A DNA stretch of 23,026 nucleotides, taken from positions 1-23,026 of the forward strand of contig DBTT01000022.1 in NCBI GenBank assembly GCA_002307185.1, read 5' to 3'. Shown piece after piece: positions 8,913-16,963 of this stretch (the first letter of the stretch is position 1; each line of letters starts with the position of its first letter). A program made the position numbers and the translations under genes. The stretch is from Bacteroidales bacterium UBA1309 (GTDB lineage Bacteria > Bacteroidota > Bacteroidia > Bacteroidales > Dysgonomonadaceae). The notes under the pieces are model-generated. The model was given only the letters and a program-made list of their open reading frames with translations, was not told the origin of the DNA and did not search any database.

Positions 8913-9115
8913 GTATTTATATATACAATACGCTTCTCCCCCCACGATATATTCTGTGTATTTTTTATACCCAGTAATTGTTATGTCTTAATTATAGTTT
9001 ATGTTATCGTAAGAGAACTTTTCAAGAAGCTTTTCCGTATATTGTCGATTGATAATGGCTCAAAAAAATATTCGGGGTTAAAAGCGTTAGGATTCAATAA
9101 AGCGACTGAAAACGG

Positions 9116-9577
9116 ATGAAAATGAGATTGATATTAATATTCATTTACGGAATATTTCTTGCGAATGTTTTTCTATGTGTTGCATCTTGTGCTTCACACA
9201 AAAACGTTCCAAAATCTGTGACAAGCACAGCCAATCACTCGTTCCCTTCAGGAATTTCGGCTTCTAGTCAATTCCGTTTTCTGTGGGATGAATTGCATTC
9301 TGAATTAGGAACAAGCGACCTAGGGAGATTTGTACCCTCCAAGAGTTTTGTTGCGAAATTTCATTTGCAATATTCTGAAGGGAAGTACCTTGTTTCTGGG
9401 TTTTTGCATGTGGATGATGATTTTCACCCTGATGATATTAAGGTAATTGGTGGAGTTGCAAGTAGGTATTCAAATAAAATATATTCATTTCATGTCCCAT
9501 TAAGCCAAGTATTCAAACTTGTTTTAATAGAAGGGGTAAAGCGTATAGAAACAGGAACGAAAGTTTTCACCAAATAA
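9116..9577 (+). CDS. Lipoprotein resembling a subtilase propeptide
   Basis: A 153-residue lipoprotein: a basic start, hydrophobic helix, then lipobox VASC with C25 as the likely lipidated cysteine. The middle is unremarkable. The last 40 or so residues (GVASRYSNKIYSFHV..., ending VKRIETGTKVF) align by eye with the propeptide of the next gene (GVIVNSKLNNIVTAMIP..., ending VKRVEMGIPVF). Both share the pattern G-V, a basic/Asn turn, an (I/V)P-type strand, then VKR(I/V)ExGxxVF. Subtilase propeptides act as folding chaperones and inhibitors, so a stand-alone copy could inhibit or assist the protease at the membrane. That role is an inference from position and similarity. The gap to the protease gene is 28 nt. 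Confidence 0.75.
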   Translation: MKMRLILIFIYGIFLANVFLCVASCASHKNVPKSVTSTANHSFPSGISASSQFRFLWDELHSELGTSDLGRFVPSKSFVAKFHLQYSEGKYLVSGFLHVDDDFHPDDIKVIGGVASRYSNKIYSFHVPLSQVFKLVLIEGVKRIETGTKVFTK

Positions 9578-9605
9578 ATGAGAGGTTGTCTAAAAAAGAA
9601 GTAAT

Positions 9606-11819
9606 ATGAAAAGAAATGTTATACTCGTTGTAGGTTTGATAGTGTCTGTTGTACTGTTGGGGCAAGGTTTATTGTCAAAGAAGTTTTCGCCTAATATAAG
9701 AATGATTTCGATGTTGAAAAGTGAGGATGACGGACTCTCGGTGCGTTTCAGGTCGCTTTCAAAAACAAAAGCAGTTGAGCAAAATTCGTACGTCAATGCT
9801 TTTATCCGGCTCAAAGATGGAGGTGATCTCGATTCGCTGGAAGCAGCAGGAGTGATTGTGAATTCGAAACTAAATAACATTGTCACCGCTATGATCCCAA
9901 TAGACAGTGTTTCCCGGCTAGGTCAAATAGCAAATGTAAAGCGGGTGGAAATGGGGATTCCGGTGTTCATGCGGATGAACAAAGCGAGAATCGCAGCCAA
10001 TGTTGATTCTGTGCTTCTCGGTGCAAGCTTGAACCAGGCATACAAAGGGAAAGGTGTCGTTGTTGGTATTGTGGACAATGGTTTCCAGTATGGGCATGTC
10101 AACTTTTATAATTCGACGCAAGACACCTTACGGGTAAAACGTGTATGGGACCAGAATTTGAGTACTGGGACTGAACCAACAAATTATTCTTATGGATCGG
10201 AGTTTAAAACTTCATCATCTATACTCAGTGCGGCGTATGATAATAAAACCGAGACACATGCAACCCACGTGGCTGGCATCGCAGCGGGAGGTGACATGGA
10301 AAATAGCTATTACGGGGTTGCGCCCGAGGCCGATCTTGTTTTTGTCAGCTATAGTAGCACTTCCAATACCGGCATTTTGGATGGGATAAAGTATGTATAT
10401 GATTATGCTACTGAAGTTTCTAAGCCGGCTGTTGTCAATCTGAGCCTGGGTTCCCATATAGGCCCGCATGACGGCACATCCACTTTTGACCAAGCTTGCG
10501 ATGAATTGCAAGGAGCAGGCCGCTTGCTTGTTGGGGCAGCTGGAAATGAAGGTGCGGATTCGCTGTATATTCGCAAATCGTTTACTTCTTCAACAGATAC
10601 GTTGAAAACTTTGTTTGCTTATACAGACACTACGGAGCAGGTGGTTTTGTCTGATATTTGGTCAGGAGCCGGCCAAAGCTTTAAGATCGCAGTGGGGATT
10701 TATGATTCATCGACTAAAAAATATATCTACAAGTCCGATTTTGTTGAAGCAAATACAACTGGTTCGATATATTACGAGGCATCAAAGAGCACAACTAATT
10801 CCGCAGCCATATACGGCTATCTATATGTAGGAACGGAACTAAATGCAGACAACAACAAGTCAAATGCTTATATCCAATCTGAATTAAATAATTTATCCTC
10901 TAACCAGCATGTCTGTGTCTTTATTACAGCTAGTAGCGGATACATTGATGCTTGGAGCGAAACTTATTACTGTGCATTCAATCCAGATAAGCTATCTGGC
11001 TGGACAACAGGCAGCTCATCGTCAAGTGTAGGCGAAATAGGAGGCACTGGAACTAAAATTATTACTGTCGGAGCCTTTTCAACTAAGAAACAATTTACGA
11101 ACATCTCTAATACGTCTTATTCGAGTCCGCCTCTCACTGTTGGTGATATTACTTATTTTTCAAGCAAAGGTCCTACTGCTGACGATCGGATGAAGCCAGA
11201 CATAACGGCTCCGGGAGCGTTGATAGCATCCTCGTTTTCGAGTGCCGTGGCAAACACTAGCACTTATTATTCTAATTTGCGTGTCGGTAAGACAACATTC
11301 AATTCTGCGACATATTATTATGGCATCATGCAGGGTACATCTATGGCTTCGCCCTTTGTGGCGGGAGTGCTGGCTACTTGGCTGCAAGCCAACCCTGACC
11401 TCACGCCTGCGGAAGTACGTTCTATATTTCAACAGACCGCCATCAACGATTCCTATACGGGCACTGTCAGTGCCACAGGCAGTAATACTTGGGGGTATGG
11501 GAAAATTGATGCATGGAATGGCATCAAGCAGATAATAGCAACCACTGGAGTTGAAAGCACAACGGTTGGGAGTACCAGTGGTTTATTTTCTCTGACTAAA
11601 TCGTCCAAAACAATTACTCTAAGTTTCCTCCAGGATGTTGATGGCGTTGTTGTGTCCATCTACTCTTTGACCGGAAAAGAAATGTATAGGAATAGTCTCG
11701 GTAGCGTGACACAAGGTGAAGAGGGTTCGTTCGTCCTTAATGGCCTCTCGGATGGGATCTACATCCTCCGTGTTGTAGGAAAGAATTCGTTAAGGCAGAA
11801 TATGAAAATTATACTTTGA
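9606..11819 (+). CDS. Subtilase (S8) protease with T9SS sorting domain
   Basis: A 737-residue secreted serine protease. Order: signal peptide (about 1-20), propeptide-like segment (about 60-122), S8 catalytic domain, and a C-terminal sorting domain. Catalytic residues: D157 in GIVDNGF, H218 in ETHATHVAG (Ala in place of the usual Gly after the His), oxyanion N314 in GAAGNEG, and S579 in GTSMASPFVAG. An inserted beta-rich segment (about 330-470) lies between the Asn and Ser blocks. The last 75 or so residues (VVVSIYSLTGKEM, then GIYILRVVG and a basic end) match T9SS type A sorting domains, which send proteins across the outer membrane. It is likely cotranscribed with the propeptide-like lipoprotein upstream and acts at the cell surface or outside. 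Substrate unknown. Confidence 0.93.
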   Translation: MKRNVILVVGLIVSVVLLGQGLLSKKFSPNIRMISMLKSEDDGLSVRFRSLSKTKAVEQNSYVNAFIRLKDGGDLDSLEAAGVIVNSKLNNIVTAMIPIDSVSRLGQIANVKRVEMGIPVFMRMNKARIAANVDSVLLGASLNQAYKGKGVVVGIVDNGFQYGHVNFYNSTQDTLRVKRVWDQNLSTGTEPTNYSYGSEFKTSSSILSAAYDNKTETHATHVAGIAAGGDMENSYYGVAPEADLVFVSYSSTSNTGILDGIKYVYDYATEVSKPAVVNLSLGSHIGPHDGTSTFDQACDELQGAGRLLVGAAGNEGADSLYIRKSFTSSTDTLKTLFAYTDTTEQVVLSDIWSGAGQSFKIAVGIYDSSTKKYIYKSDFVEANTTGSIYYEASKSTTNSAAIYGYLYVGTELNADNNKSNAYIQSELNNLSSNQHVCVFITASSGYIDAWSETYYCAFNPDKLSGWTTGSSSSSVGEIGGTGTKIITVGAFSTKKQFTNISNTSYSSPPLTVGDITYFSSKGPTADDRMKPDITAPGALIASSFSSAVANTSTYYSNLRVGKTTFNSATYYYGIMQGTSMASPFVAGVLATWLQANPDLTPAEVRSIFQQTAINDSYTGTVSATGSNTWGYGKIDAWNGIKQIIATTGVESTTVGSTSGLFSLTKSSKTITLSFLQDVDGVVVSIYSLTGKEMYRNSLGSVTQGEEGSFVLNGLSDGIYILRVVGKNSLRQNMKIIL

Positions 11820-11874
11820 TACCTTTAAACTGGTTTGAAGGAGGTGTTCTCTTTATTTGTCAAGCTTCTTTTAG

Positions 11875-12447
11875 ATGAACTATCTCGCACACGCATACCT
11901 TTCTTTCGGAAATTATGAGATCATGGCTGGAAATTTAGTAGCCGATTTTGTAAGGGGAAAGCAGATCAATGATTTTCCGGAAATCGTCCGGGAGGGGATT
12001 CGTATTCATCGGCTGATTGATCATTTCACAGATCACCATCCGGTTAATCTTCAAATAAAAAAACTTTTCGAACCCTCTGTTGGTAGATATTCCGGTTCTT
12101 TTTTGGATATAGCTTACGATCATTTTCTATCGGTTGACAAAATATCGGAACCCATTGAAGGTTGGTTGGCTTTTTCGATGAACTGCTATGAGCAAATGGA
12201 TCAGATTTTGTCAGTTTTCCCGGATCGATTCCTAAAGCTATATCACTACATGAAAACGGAGAATTGGTTGTATCGCTATCGGGAAACTGAATTTATTCGT
12301 CAAAGCTTTCACCGCCTCTCTCTTAGGGCAATGTATCTACCTGATGATAACCAGGTATTTGCCGATTTTCAATCATGCTATTCCGATATTCAGGCTGCGT
12401 ATCTCGAATTTTTTCCCGATTTGAAGGAATATGTGGGCGGAATATAA
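11875..12447 (+). CDS. Acyl carrier protein phosphodiesterase (AcpH-like)
   Basis: The 190-residue product belongs to the ACP phosphodiesterase (DUF479/AcpH) family, which removes the 4'-phosphopantetheine group from holo-ACP. Visible family motifs: MNYLAHAYLSF at the start, MAGNLVADFVRG (about 17-28), GIRIHRLIDHFTDHHP with the His/Asp-rich metal-binding pattern (about 41-56), and LDIAYDHFLS. The length fits the family. It starts 55 nt after the subtilase, with a weak TTTATTTG sequence before it, so it may be read through or have its own weak promoter. It converges on purA, sharing a bidirectional terminator. Family assignment is good; activity is inferred. Confidence 0.85.
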   Translation: MNYLAHAYLSFGNYEIMAGNLVADFVRGKQINDFPEIVREGIRIHRLIDHFTDHHPVNLQIKKLFEPSVGRYSGSFLDIAYDHFLSVDKISEPIEGWLAFSMNCYEQMDQILSVFPDRFLKLYHYMKTENWLYRYRETEFIRQSFHRLSLRAMYLPDDNQVFADFQSCYSDIQAAYLEFFPDLKEYVGGI

Positions 12448-12448
12448 A

Positions 12449-12496
12449 CAGATAAAAACCCGGCAATAGGGATTTATTTGCCGGGTTTATATCTGT
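12449..12496. terminator. Bidirectional terminator between acpH and purA
   Basis: An AAACCCGGCAA/TTGCCGGGTTT stem (about 12456-12487), flanked by ACAGAT/ATCTGT that can extend it. A-rich and T-rich flanks make it usable from either side of this convergent pair. Confidence 0.8.
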
Positions 12497-12519
12497 GAAA
12501 TTAAACTGAATTTTTATCT

Positions 12520-13782
12520 TTAGCTTCTGACAATTGTTTGTTCCCTATCAGGACCCAAGGAGACAATTGCGATTGGAACTCCCAATTCTGATTCCAAAAA
12601 CGCAATGTAGTCGGAAAACTCTTTTGGGAATTGTGATTCGGAAGCCATCTTCGTCATATCCGTTTTCCAGCCCGAAAACTCCTTGTAAACGGGTTCAACT
12701 CCATCTATTTCGTATGGAAAATTGCTAGTTTCCAGACTTCCTATTTTATATGCTACGCAAGCTTTGATAGTTTCAAAGCCATCCAGGACATCACTTTTGG
12801 TCATAATCAATTTGGTGACGCCGTCTAGTAGGATAGCATAACGGAGGGCAACTAAGTCAACCCATCCGCATCGGCGGGGACGGCCTGTGACTGCACCAAA
12901 TTCGAATCCGATTTTACGGATTCTTTCACCGGTTTCGTCGGTCAATTCGGTGGGGAAAGGCCCGCTTCCAACACGGGTGCAGTAAGCTTTGAAGATACCA
13001 TACACCTCCCCAATTTGATTTGGAGAGATGCCCAAACCGATACAAGAGCCGGCACTGATTGTGCTGGAAGAGGTGACGAAGGGATAGGAACCAAAGTCAA
13101 TGTCCAACATCGTCCCCTGTGCGCCTTCGGCCAAGATTTTCTTTCCTGATTTTATTTGGTCGTTGATTAGGTGTTCGCTATCAACAAAGGCAAATTCTTT
13201 CAGCTTGTTGAGTCCTTCGAACCATTCCTTTTCAATTTCTGCTAACTCTGAATAATCAAAATTATATTGTTCAAAAATTTTGATGTGGCGTTCTTTGGCC
13301 GCAGCATATTTTTGATCGAAATTGTGAAGTATGTCGCCAACGCGCATTCCGTTGCGGCTCACTTTGTCGGTATAGGTAGGCCCGATGCCTTTGCCTGTTG
13401 TGCCGATTTTTGCATCTCCTTTGGCTGCTTCGTAGCACTTGTCCAACAAGCGGTGCGTAGGCAGAATCAAATGCGCTTTTTTCGAAATCAGTAACCTTTC
13501 TGTTAGTTTGTGTCCTGATTGTTCAAGGGCTTCCACTTCGATCTTGAACAAAGCCGGATCAAGGACGACTCCATTTCCGATTATGTTGGTTTTGTTTCCT
13601 TGGAATATTCCGGATGGAACTGAGCGGAGGACATATTTTTTTCCTCCAAACTCCAATGTGTGACCGGCATTTGGTCCTCCTTGAAATCGGGCAATCGTGT
13701 CGTATGAAGGTGTCAGGACATCTACGATTTTTCCTTTTCCTTCATCTCCCCACTGCAATCCCAACAATACATCAACTTTCAT
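12520..13782 (-). CDS. purA: Adenylosuccinate synthetase
   Basis: The 420-residue product is PurA, the GTP-dependent enzyme joining IMP and aspartate to make adenylosuccinate, the first committed step to AMP. Seen: the N-terminal P-loop-like LLGLQWGDEGKGK (G12-K18), GGPNAGHT, GTTGKGIGPTY, the LAEGAQGTMLDIDFG segment, VGSGPFPTEL, and RPRRCGWVD with the IMP-binding Arg. The length is typical (about 420-430). It lies 95 nt downstream of a Fur-family gene on the same strand; I see no clear TAnnTTTG box in the gap, so cotranscription is plausible. Strong identification. Confidence 0.97.
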   Translation of the reverse strand: MKVDVLLGLQWGDEGKGKIVDVLTPSYDTIARFQGGPNAGHTLEFGGKKYVLRSVPSGIFQGNKTNIIGNGVVLDPALFKIEVEALEQSGHKLTERLLISKKAHLILPTHRLLDKCYEAAKGDAKIGTTGKGIGPTYTDKVSRNGMRVGDILHNFDQKYAAAKERHIKIFEQYNFDYSELAEIEKEWFEGLNKLKEFAFVDSEHLINDQIKSGKKILAEGAQGTMLDIDFGSYPFVTSSSTISAGSCIGLGISPNQIGEVYGIFKAYCTRVGSGPFPTELTDETGERIRKIGFEFGAVTGRPRRCGWVDLVALRYAILLDGVTKLIMTKSDVLDGFETIKACVAYKIGSLETSNFPYEIDGVEPVYKEFSGWKTDMTKMASESQFPKEFSDYIAFLESELGVPIAIVSLGPDREQTIVRS

Positions 13783-13877
13783 TTGATCTTGGTTATTTTA
13801 ATTTTTTTGCTCACACAAAACAGCGCAACCTTTTCGTTAAAAGGGAAATGCTGTCAAATGTTAGTATATTCAGGTGA

Positions 13878-14399
13878 TTATTTCTTTTTGTTTGTTTTTT
13901 TAGTTGCCTCTTTCTTGTCTCCTGCCTTTTCTAATTTGCGTTCTTCTGCGATTTTATGGCGTTGACATTTAGAGCAGATACCATAGATATACATGCTGTA
14001 GTAACTGACTTTGAATCTTTCAAGGGTTTTTTGTTTGGCTGGGACAAAGAAATTTCCATTTTTATACTCTTTGACACTTCCGCAATTGATGCAAATAAGG
14101 TGATCATGATTTTCATTTCCATAAGTGCGTTCGTATTGGGAAACATTTGCTCCAAACTGATGTTTTACCACCAATCCACAATCTAAAAGTAATTCAATGG
14201 TATTGTACAAAGTGGCCCGGCTAACTCGAAAGTTAGAATCCTGCATAGTATTGTAGAGGGAGTCCATATCGAAATGGCCTTTTGATGAATAGATATGGTC
14301 GAGAATTGCATAGCGTTCAGGAGTTTTCCTGTGCTTATGCTTGTTTAGGTACATCGTAAATTCTTCCTTGACGTGTTCTCGAATATTTGCGTAATCCAT
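13878..14399 (-). CDS. Fur-family transcriptional regulator
   Basis: A 173-residue Fur-family repressor. The N-terminal winged helix carries RKTPERYAILDHIY (24-37) and recognition helix RVSRATLYNTIELL (58-71). The dimerisation half has H80, H98/H100 (HDH) and two CxxC pairs, C103/C106 (CINC) and C142/C145 (CSKC), the structural zinc site of Fur/PerR proteins. I cannot tell Fur, PerR or Zur apart from sequence alone. About 25 residues beyond the second CxxC form a lysine-rich tail ending KKTNKKK, longer than standard Fur. It precedes purA on the same strand. A perfect palindrome just upstream may be its own operator. Confidence 0.9.
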   Translation of the reverse strand: MDYANIREHVKEEFTMYLNKHKHRKTPERYAILDHIYSSKGHFDMDSLYNTMQDSNFRVSRATLYNTIELLLDCGLVVKHQFGANVSQYERTYGNENHDHLICINCGSVKEYKNGNFFVPAKQKTLERFKVSYYSMYIYGICSKCQRHKIAEERKLEKAGDKKEATKKTNKKK

Positions 14400-14424
14400 A
14401 AATAATTATTCTCTCTGCGGTGAA

Positions 14425-14432
14425 CAAAATTA
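14425..14432 (-). promoter_or_regulatory. -7 box of the Fur-family gene
   Basis: Read on the minus strand this is TAATTTTG, a match to TAnnTTTG, 26 nt before the ATG at 14399. Confidence 0.5.
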
Positions 14433-14443
14433 GTTATTTTTTG

Positions 14444-14455
14444 ATGAATATTCAT
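14444..14455. promoter_or_regulatory. Possible Fur-family operator (palindrome)
   Basis: ATGAATATTCAT is a perfect 12-bp palindrome where the -33 region of the Fur-family promoter should be. AT-rich dyads of this sort are typical of Fur/PerR sites, so autoregulation is plausible; there is no direct evidence. Confidence 0.4.
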
Positions 14456-14658
14456 TTGATTCAGCGTTAAAAAGAGAAATACAGCCCGATTTTTTTTTCA
14501 ATAGCTTATTTAGAACGATTAAAAGCTTAATTTTAGACTTTGTTTGCCTTCATGCAAATGATCGTCAACAGAAAAGAATAGTGTATGAACGAAATAGCTT
14601 GATTGATTAAAGGGAAAAAAATACCCGATGGGGAAAGTTCAGTTTAATTCATCTGATG

Positions 14659-14666
14659 TATCTTTG
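14659..14666 (+). promoter_or_regulatory. -7 box of the aminopeptidase P gene
   Basis: TATCTTTG lies 26 nt before the ATG at 14693. The -33 element (GTTC at 14637-14640, 18 nt upstream) is weak. Confidence 0.55.
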
Positions 14667-14692
14667 CGGGAAGAATAATCAAAACTCTCATC

Positions 14693-16072
14693 ATGTTTAG
14701 TAAAAACACATATATCGAACGCCGTAGCAGGCTTAAACAGAAAGTAGAAAAAGGGATCCTATTGTTTCTTGGAAACGAAGAAAGCGGTATGAATTATGAA
14801 GAAAACACGTATCATTTTCGTCAGGATTCAACTTTCCTTTATTTCTTTGGGTTGCCATATGCCGGATTAAATGCCATTATCGACTTGGATGAAAACAAGG
14901 AAATTATTTTTGGCGACGAATTAAGCATCGACCACATTGTGTGGATGGGAAATCAACCCACATTAAAGGAAAAAAGCGAAAAAATAGGTATTGAACACAC
15001 CGAACCGTCACATAGCCTTGCCGTCTATCTTCAAAAAGCGATCTTGCAAGGTCGAAAAGTCCACTTTCTTCCTCCTTATAGGGCCGAACACAAGTTGAAG
15101 CTTGCTGGATGGCTTGAAGTGTCACCCAAAGAACAAGCGAATGCAGCCTCTGTGGAGTTTATTAAAGCTGTTGTTGGCTTGAGAAGCTACAAATCGGCTG
15201 AAGAAATTGAAGAAATTGAGAAAGCGTGCGACATTACAGCCGACATGCACATTGCGGCCATTAGCGTAGCTCGGCCAGGAATGAAAGAATACGAAGTGGT
15301 AGCTGCACTGGAAGCTGTTGCTTATTCTCGAGGAGGGAGCTTGTCTTTCCCAACGATAGCAACCGTCAACGGGCAAACACTTCACAACCATTACCACGGA
15401 AATACGCTTCGTGAAGGCGATCTGATGCTGATCGATGCGGGAGCCGAAACGGCGATGGGGTATGCCGGCGACATGTCATCCACATTGCCCGTAAGCAAAA
15501 ATTTTTCTGTCCAACAAAAAGATATTTATGATATACAGGTTGCTTCCCATTTGGCTGCCGTTGATGCTTTGCGTCCCGGCGTTCTGTTTAGCGATGTGTA
15601 TGATATTTCAGCCTCGGTTGTTTTTGATGGTTTGAAGTCATTGGGTATAACCAAAGGGAATACTCGGGATGCGGTGGCTGCTGGCGTGCATGCGATGTTT
15701 TTTCCTTGCGGATTGGGACACATGATGGGGTTGGATGTGCACGACATGGAGAACCTTGGAGAAGTCTGGGTTGGTTATGATGGGCAGCCCAAAAGCACAC
15801 AATTCGGACGAAAATCACTTCGTCTTGGCCGAAAATTGGAAGCTGGATTCGTGTTGACGATTGAGCCGGGCATTTATTTTATTCCCGAACTGATTGACTT
15901 GTGGAAAAACCAGAATAAATTTGCCGATTTCATCTGTTATGAAAAATTAGAGTTGTTTAGACGTTTTGGCGGTATTCGGAACGAAGAAGATTTCTTGATA
16001 ACCGACTTCGGAGCAAGGCGTCTTGGCAAGAAAATCCCATTGACAACCGACGAAGTGGAAGCGCTACGTTAA
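14693..16072 (+). CDS. pepP: Xaa-Pro aminopeptidase (aminopeptidase P, M24B)
   Basis: A 459-residue cytoplasmic aminopeptidase P that removes N-terminal residues preceding proline, using two metal ions. The N-terminal half is the AMP_N domain (FSKNTYIERRSRL, GNEESGMNY, FRQDSTFLYFFG). The C-terminal pita-bread fold has the five metal ligands: D248 (LIDAGAE), D260 (YAGDMSST), H343 (GLGHMMGLDVHD), E391 (TIEPGIYF) and E431 (IRNEED). No signal peptide. It has its own promoter and is divergent from the Fur-family gene. The gene symbol follows family usage. Confidence 0.94.
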   Translation: MFSKNTYIERRSRLKQKVEKGILLFLGNEESGMNYEENTYHFRQDSTFLYFFGLPYAGLNAIIDLDENKEIIFGDELSIDHIVWMGNQPTLKEKSEKIGIEHTEPSHSLAVYLQKAILQGRKVHFLPPYRAEHKLKLAGWLEVSPKEQANAASVEFIKAVVGLRSYKSAEEIEEIEKACDITADMHIAAISVARPGMKEYEVVAALEAVAYSRGGSLSFPTIATVNGQTLHNHYHGNTLREGDLMLIDAGAETAMGYAGDMSSTLPVSKNFSVQQKDIYDIQVASHLAAVDALRPGVLFSDVYDISASVVFDGLKSLGITKGNTRDAVAAGVHAMFFPCGLGHMMGLDVHDMENLGEVWVGYDGQPKSTQFGRKSLRLGRKLEAGFVLTIEPGIYFIPELIDLWKNQNKFADFICYEKLELFRRFGGIRNEEDFLITDFGARRLGKKIPLTTDEVEALR

Positions 16073-16104
16073 AACAGTTACTCAATTGGTTGAAATAACA
16101 GGCG

Positions 16105-16128
16105 AAAACTCGAAATATAAGTTTTTTG
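16105..16128 (+). terminator. Weak AT-rich hairpin after pepP
   Basis: AAAACT (16105-16110) pairs with AGTTTT (16120-16125) followed by more T. The stem is only 6 bp and AT-rich, so termination would be inefficient. Confidence 0.3.
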
Positions 16129-16132
16129 CTTG

Positions 16133-16162
16133 TTTGGGAATGTTTTTCTTCTATTAAGTTTG
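16133..16162 (+). promoter_or_regulatory. Housekeeping promoter of the ECF sigma gene
   Basis: TTTG (16133-16136), 18 nt, then TAAGTTTG (16155-16162): the closest match to the Bacteroidota consensus in the window. It implies a leader of about 100 nt before the ATG at 16277. Confidence 0.7.
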
Positions 16163-16276
16163 GAAAACACAAAAAAAATAATTTTATTTGCATCATTCAA
16201 AGTATTGTTAAATCTAACAAAATAAATGCCGGTGCCTATTGATACATCATTACTCAATAATAAATAAAAAGTAAGA

Positions 16277-16873
16277 ATGATGGATAATTTGAAAGTTATG
16301 ACCGACGAAGAGTTGGTTATTACATATGCTGCTGGTGATAATACTGCTTTCGATATTCTCTTGACTCGGCACAAGCAAAGTGTTTACAACTATATCTACT
16401 TTATTGTACGCAATAGGGAACTTACAGAAGACATCTTCCAAGAAACTTTTGTGAAGGCAATCGTCACCATCAAACAAGGTAGATATACCGAAAACGGGAA
16501 GTTCAGAGCTTGGATTAACCGTATTGCACACAACCTCATTATCGATAATTTTCGTCAGGAAAAAGGAGAAAACACGATATCCAACGATGAAAGTTCTGTC
16601 GATCTCTTCAATAATCCGGCCATCTGTGATGGAACAATCGAAGATATGTTGGTGAAAGAACAAATTTTGTCTGATGTGCGAAATCTGATTCGCTTCTTAC
16701 CTCATAACCAGCGGGAAGTGCTTGAAATGCGCTATTACCGAGATATGAGTTTTAAGGAAATTTCGGATGTGACGGGTGTAAGCATCAACACGGCACTAGG
16801 TAGGATGCGATATGCCATTCTTAATTTGAGACGTTTGTCGCAAGAAAACAATATGATTCTGACTCAGAGTTGA
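16277..16873 (+). CDS. ECF-type RNA polymerase sigma factor
   Basis: A 198-residue sigma-70 family protein with only regions 2 and 4, as in ECF sigma factors. Region 2 spans about 24-95 (YNYIYFIVRNRELTEDIFQETF, split as YNYIYFIVRN and RELTEDIFQETF, for core binding, and FRAWINRIAHNLIIDNFRQ for -10 recognition). Region 4 is at about 137-190 with helix-turn-helix FKEISDVTGVSINTALGRMR for -35 recognition. No anti-sigma factor, FecR or SusC/D genes lie beside it, so it is not a typical polysaccharide- or iron-responsive ECF. Two ATGs (16277, 16280) are possible starts. A terminator follows. Confidence 0.9.
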   Translation: MMDNLKVMTDEELVITYAAGDNTAFDILLTRHKQSVYNYIYFIVRNRELTEDIFQETFVKAIVTIKQGRYTENGKFRAWINRIAHNLIIDNFRQEKGENTISNDESSVDLFNNPAICDGTIEDMLVKEQILSDVRNLIRFLPHNQREVLEMRYYRDMSFKEISDVTGVSINTALGRMRYAILNLRRLSQENNMILTQS

Positions 16874-16897
16874 AAAGAAAATATGAAAATTTAAAAG

Positions 16898-16936
16898 AAT
16901 GCCTGATTCACACCAAAGGATCGGGCATTTATATTT
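16898..16936 (+). terminator. Intrinsic terminator after the sigma gene
   Basis: AATGCCTGATTC (16898-16909) pairs with GGATCGGGCATT (16918-16929), 12 bp with two G-U pairs and an 8-nt loop, then a T-rich tail. Confidence 0.8.
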
Positions 16937-16963
16937 TAAGGACTAACATTAAGAAGAATCACT

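Noticed and set aside
8898..9119. 73-codon open frame before the lipoprotein gene
   Set aside because: It would start with TTG inside the terminator hairpin, has no internal ATG and shows no known domain.
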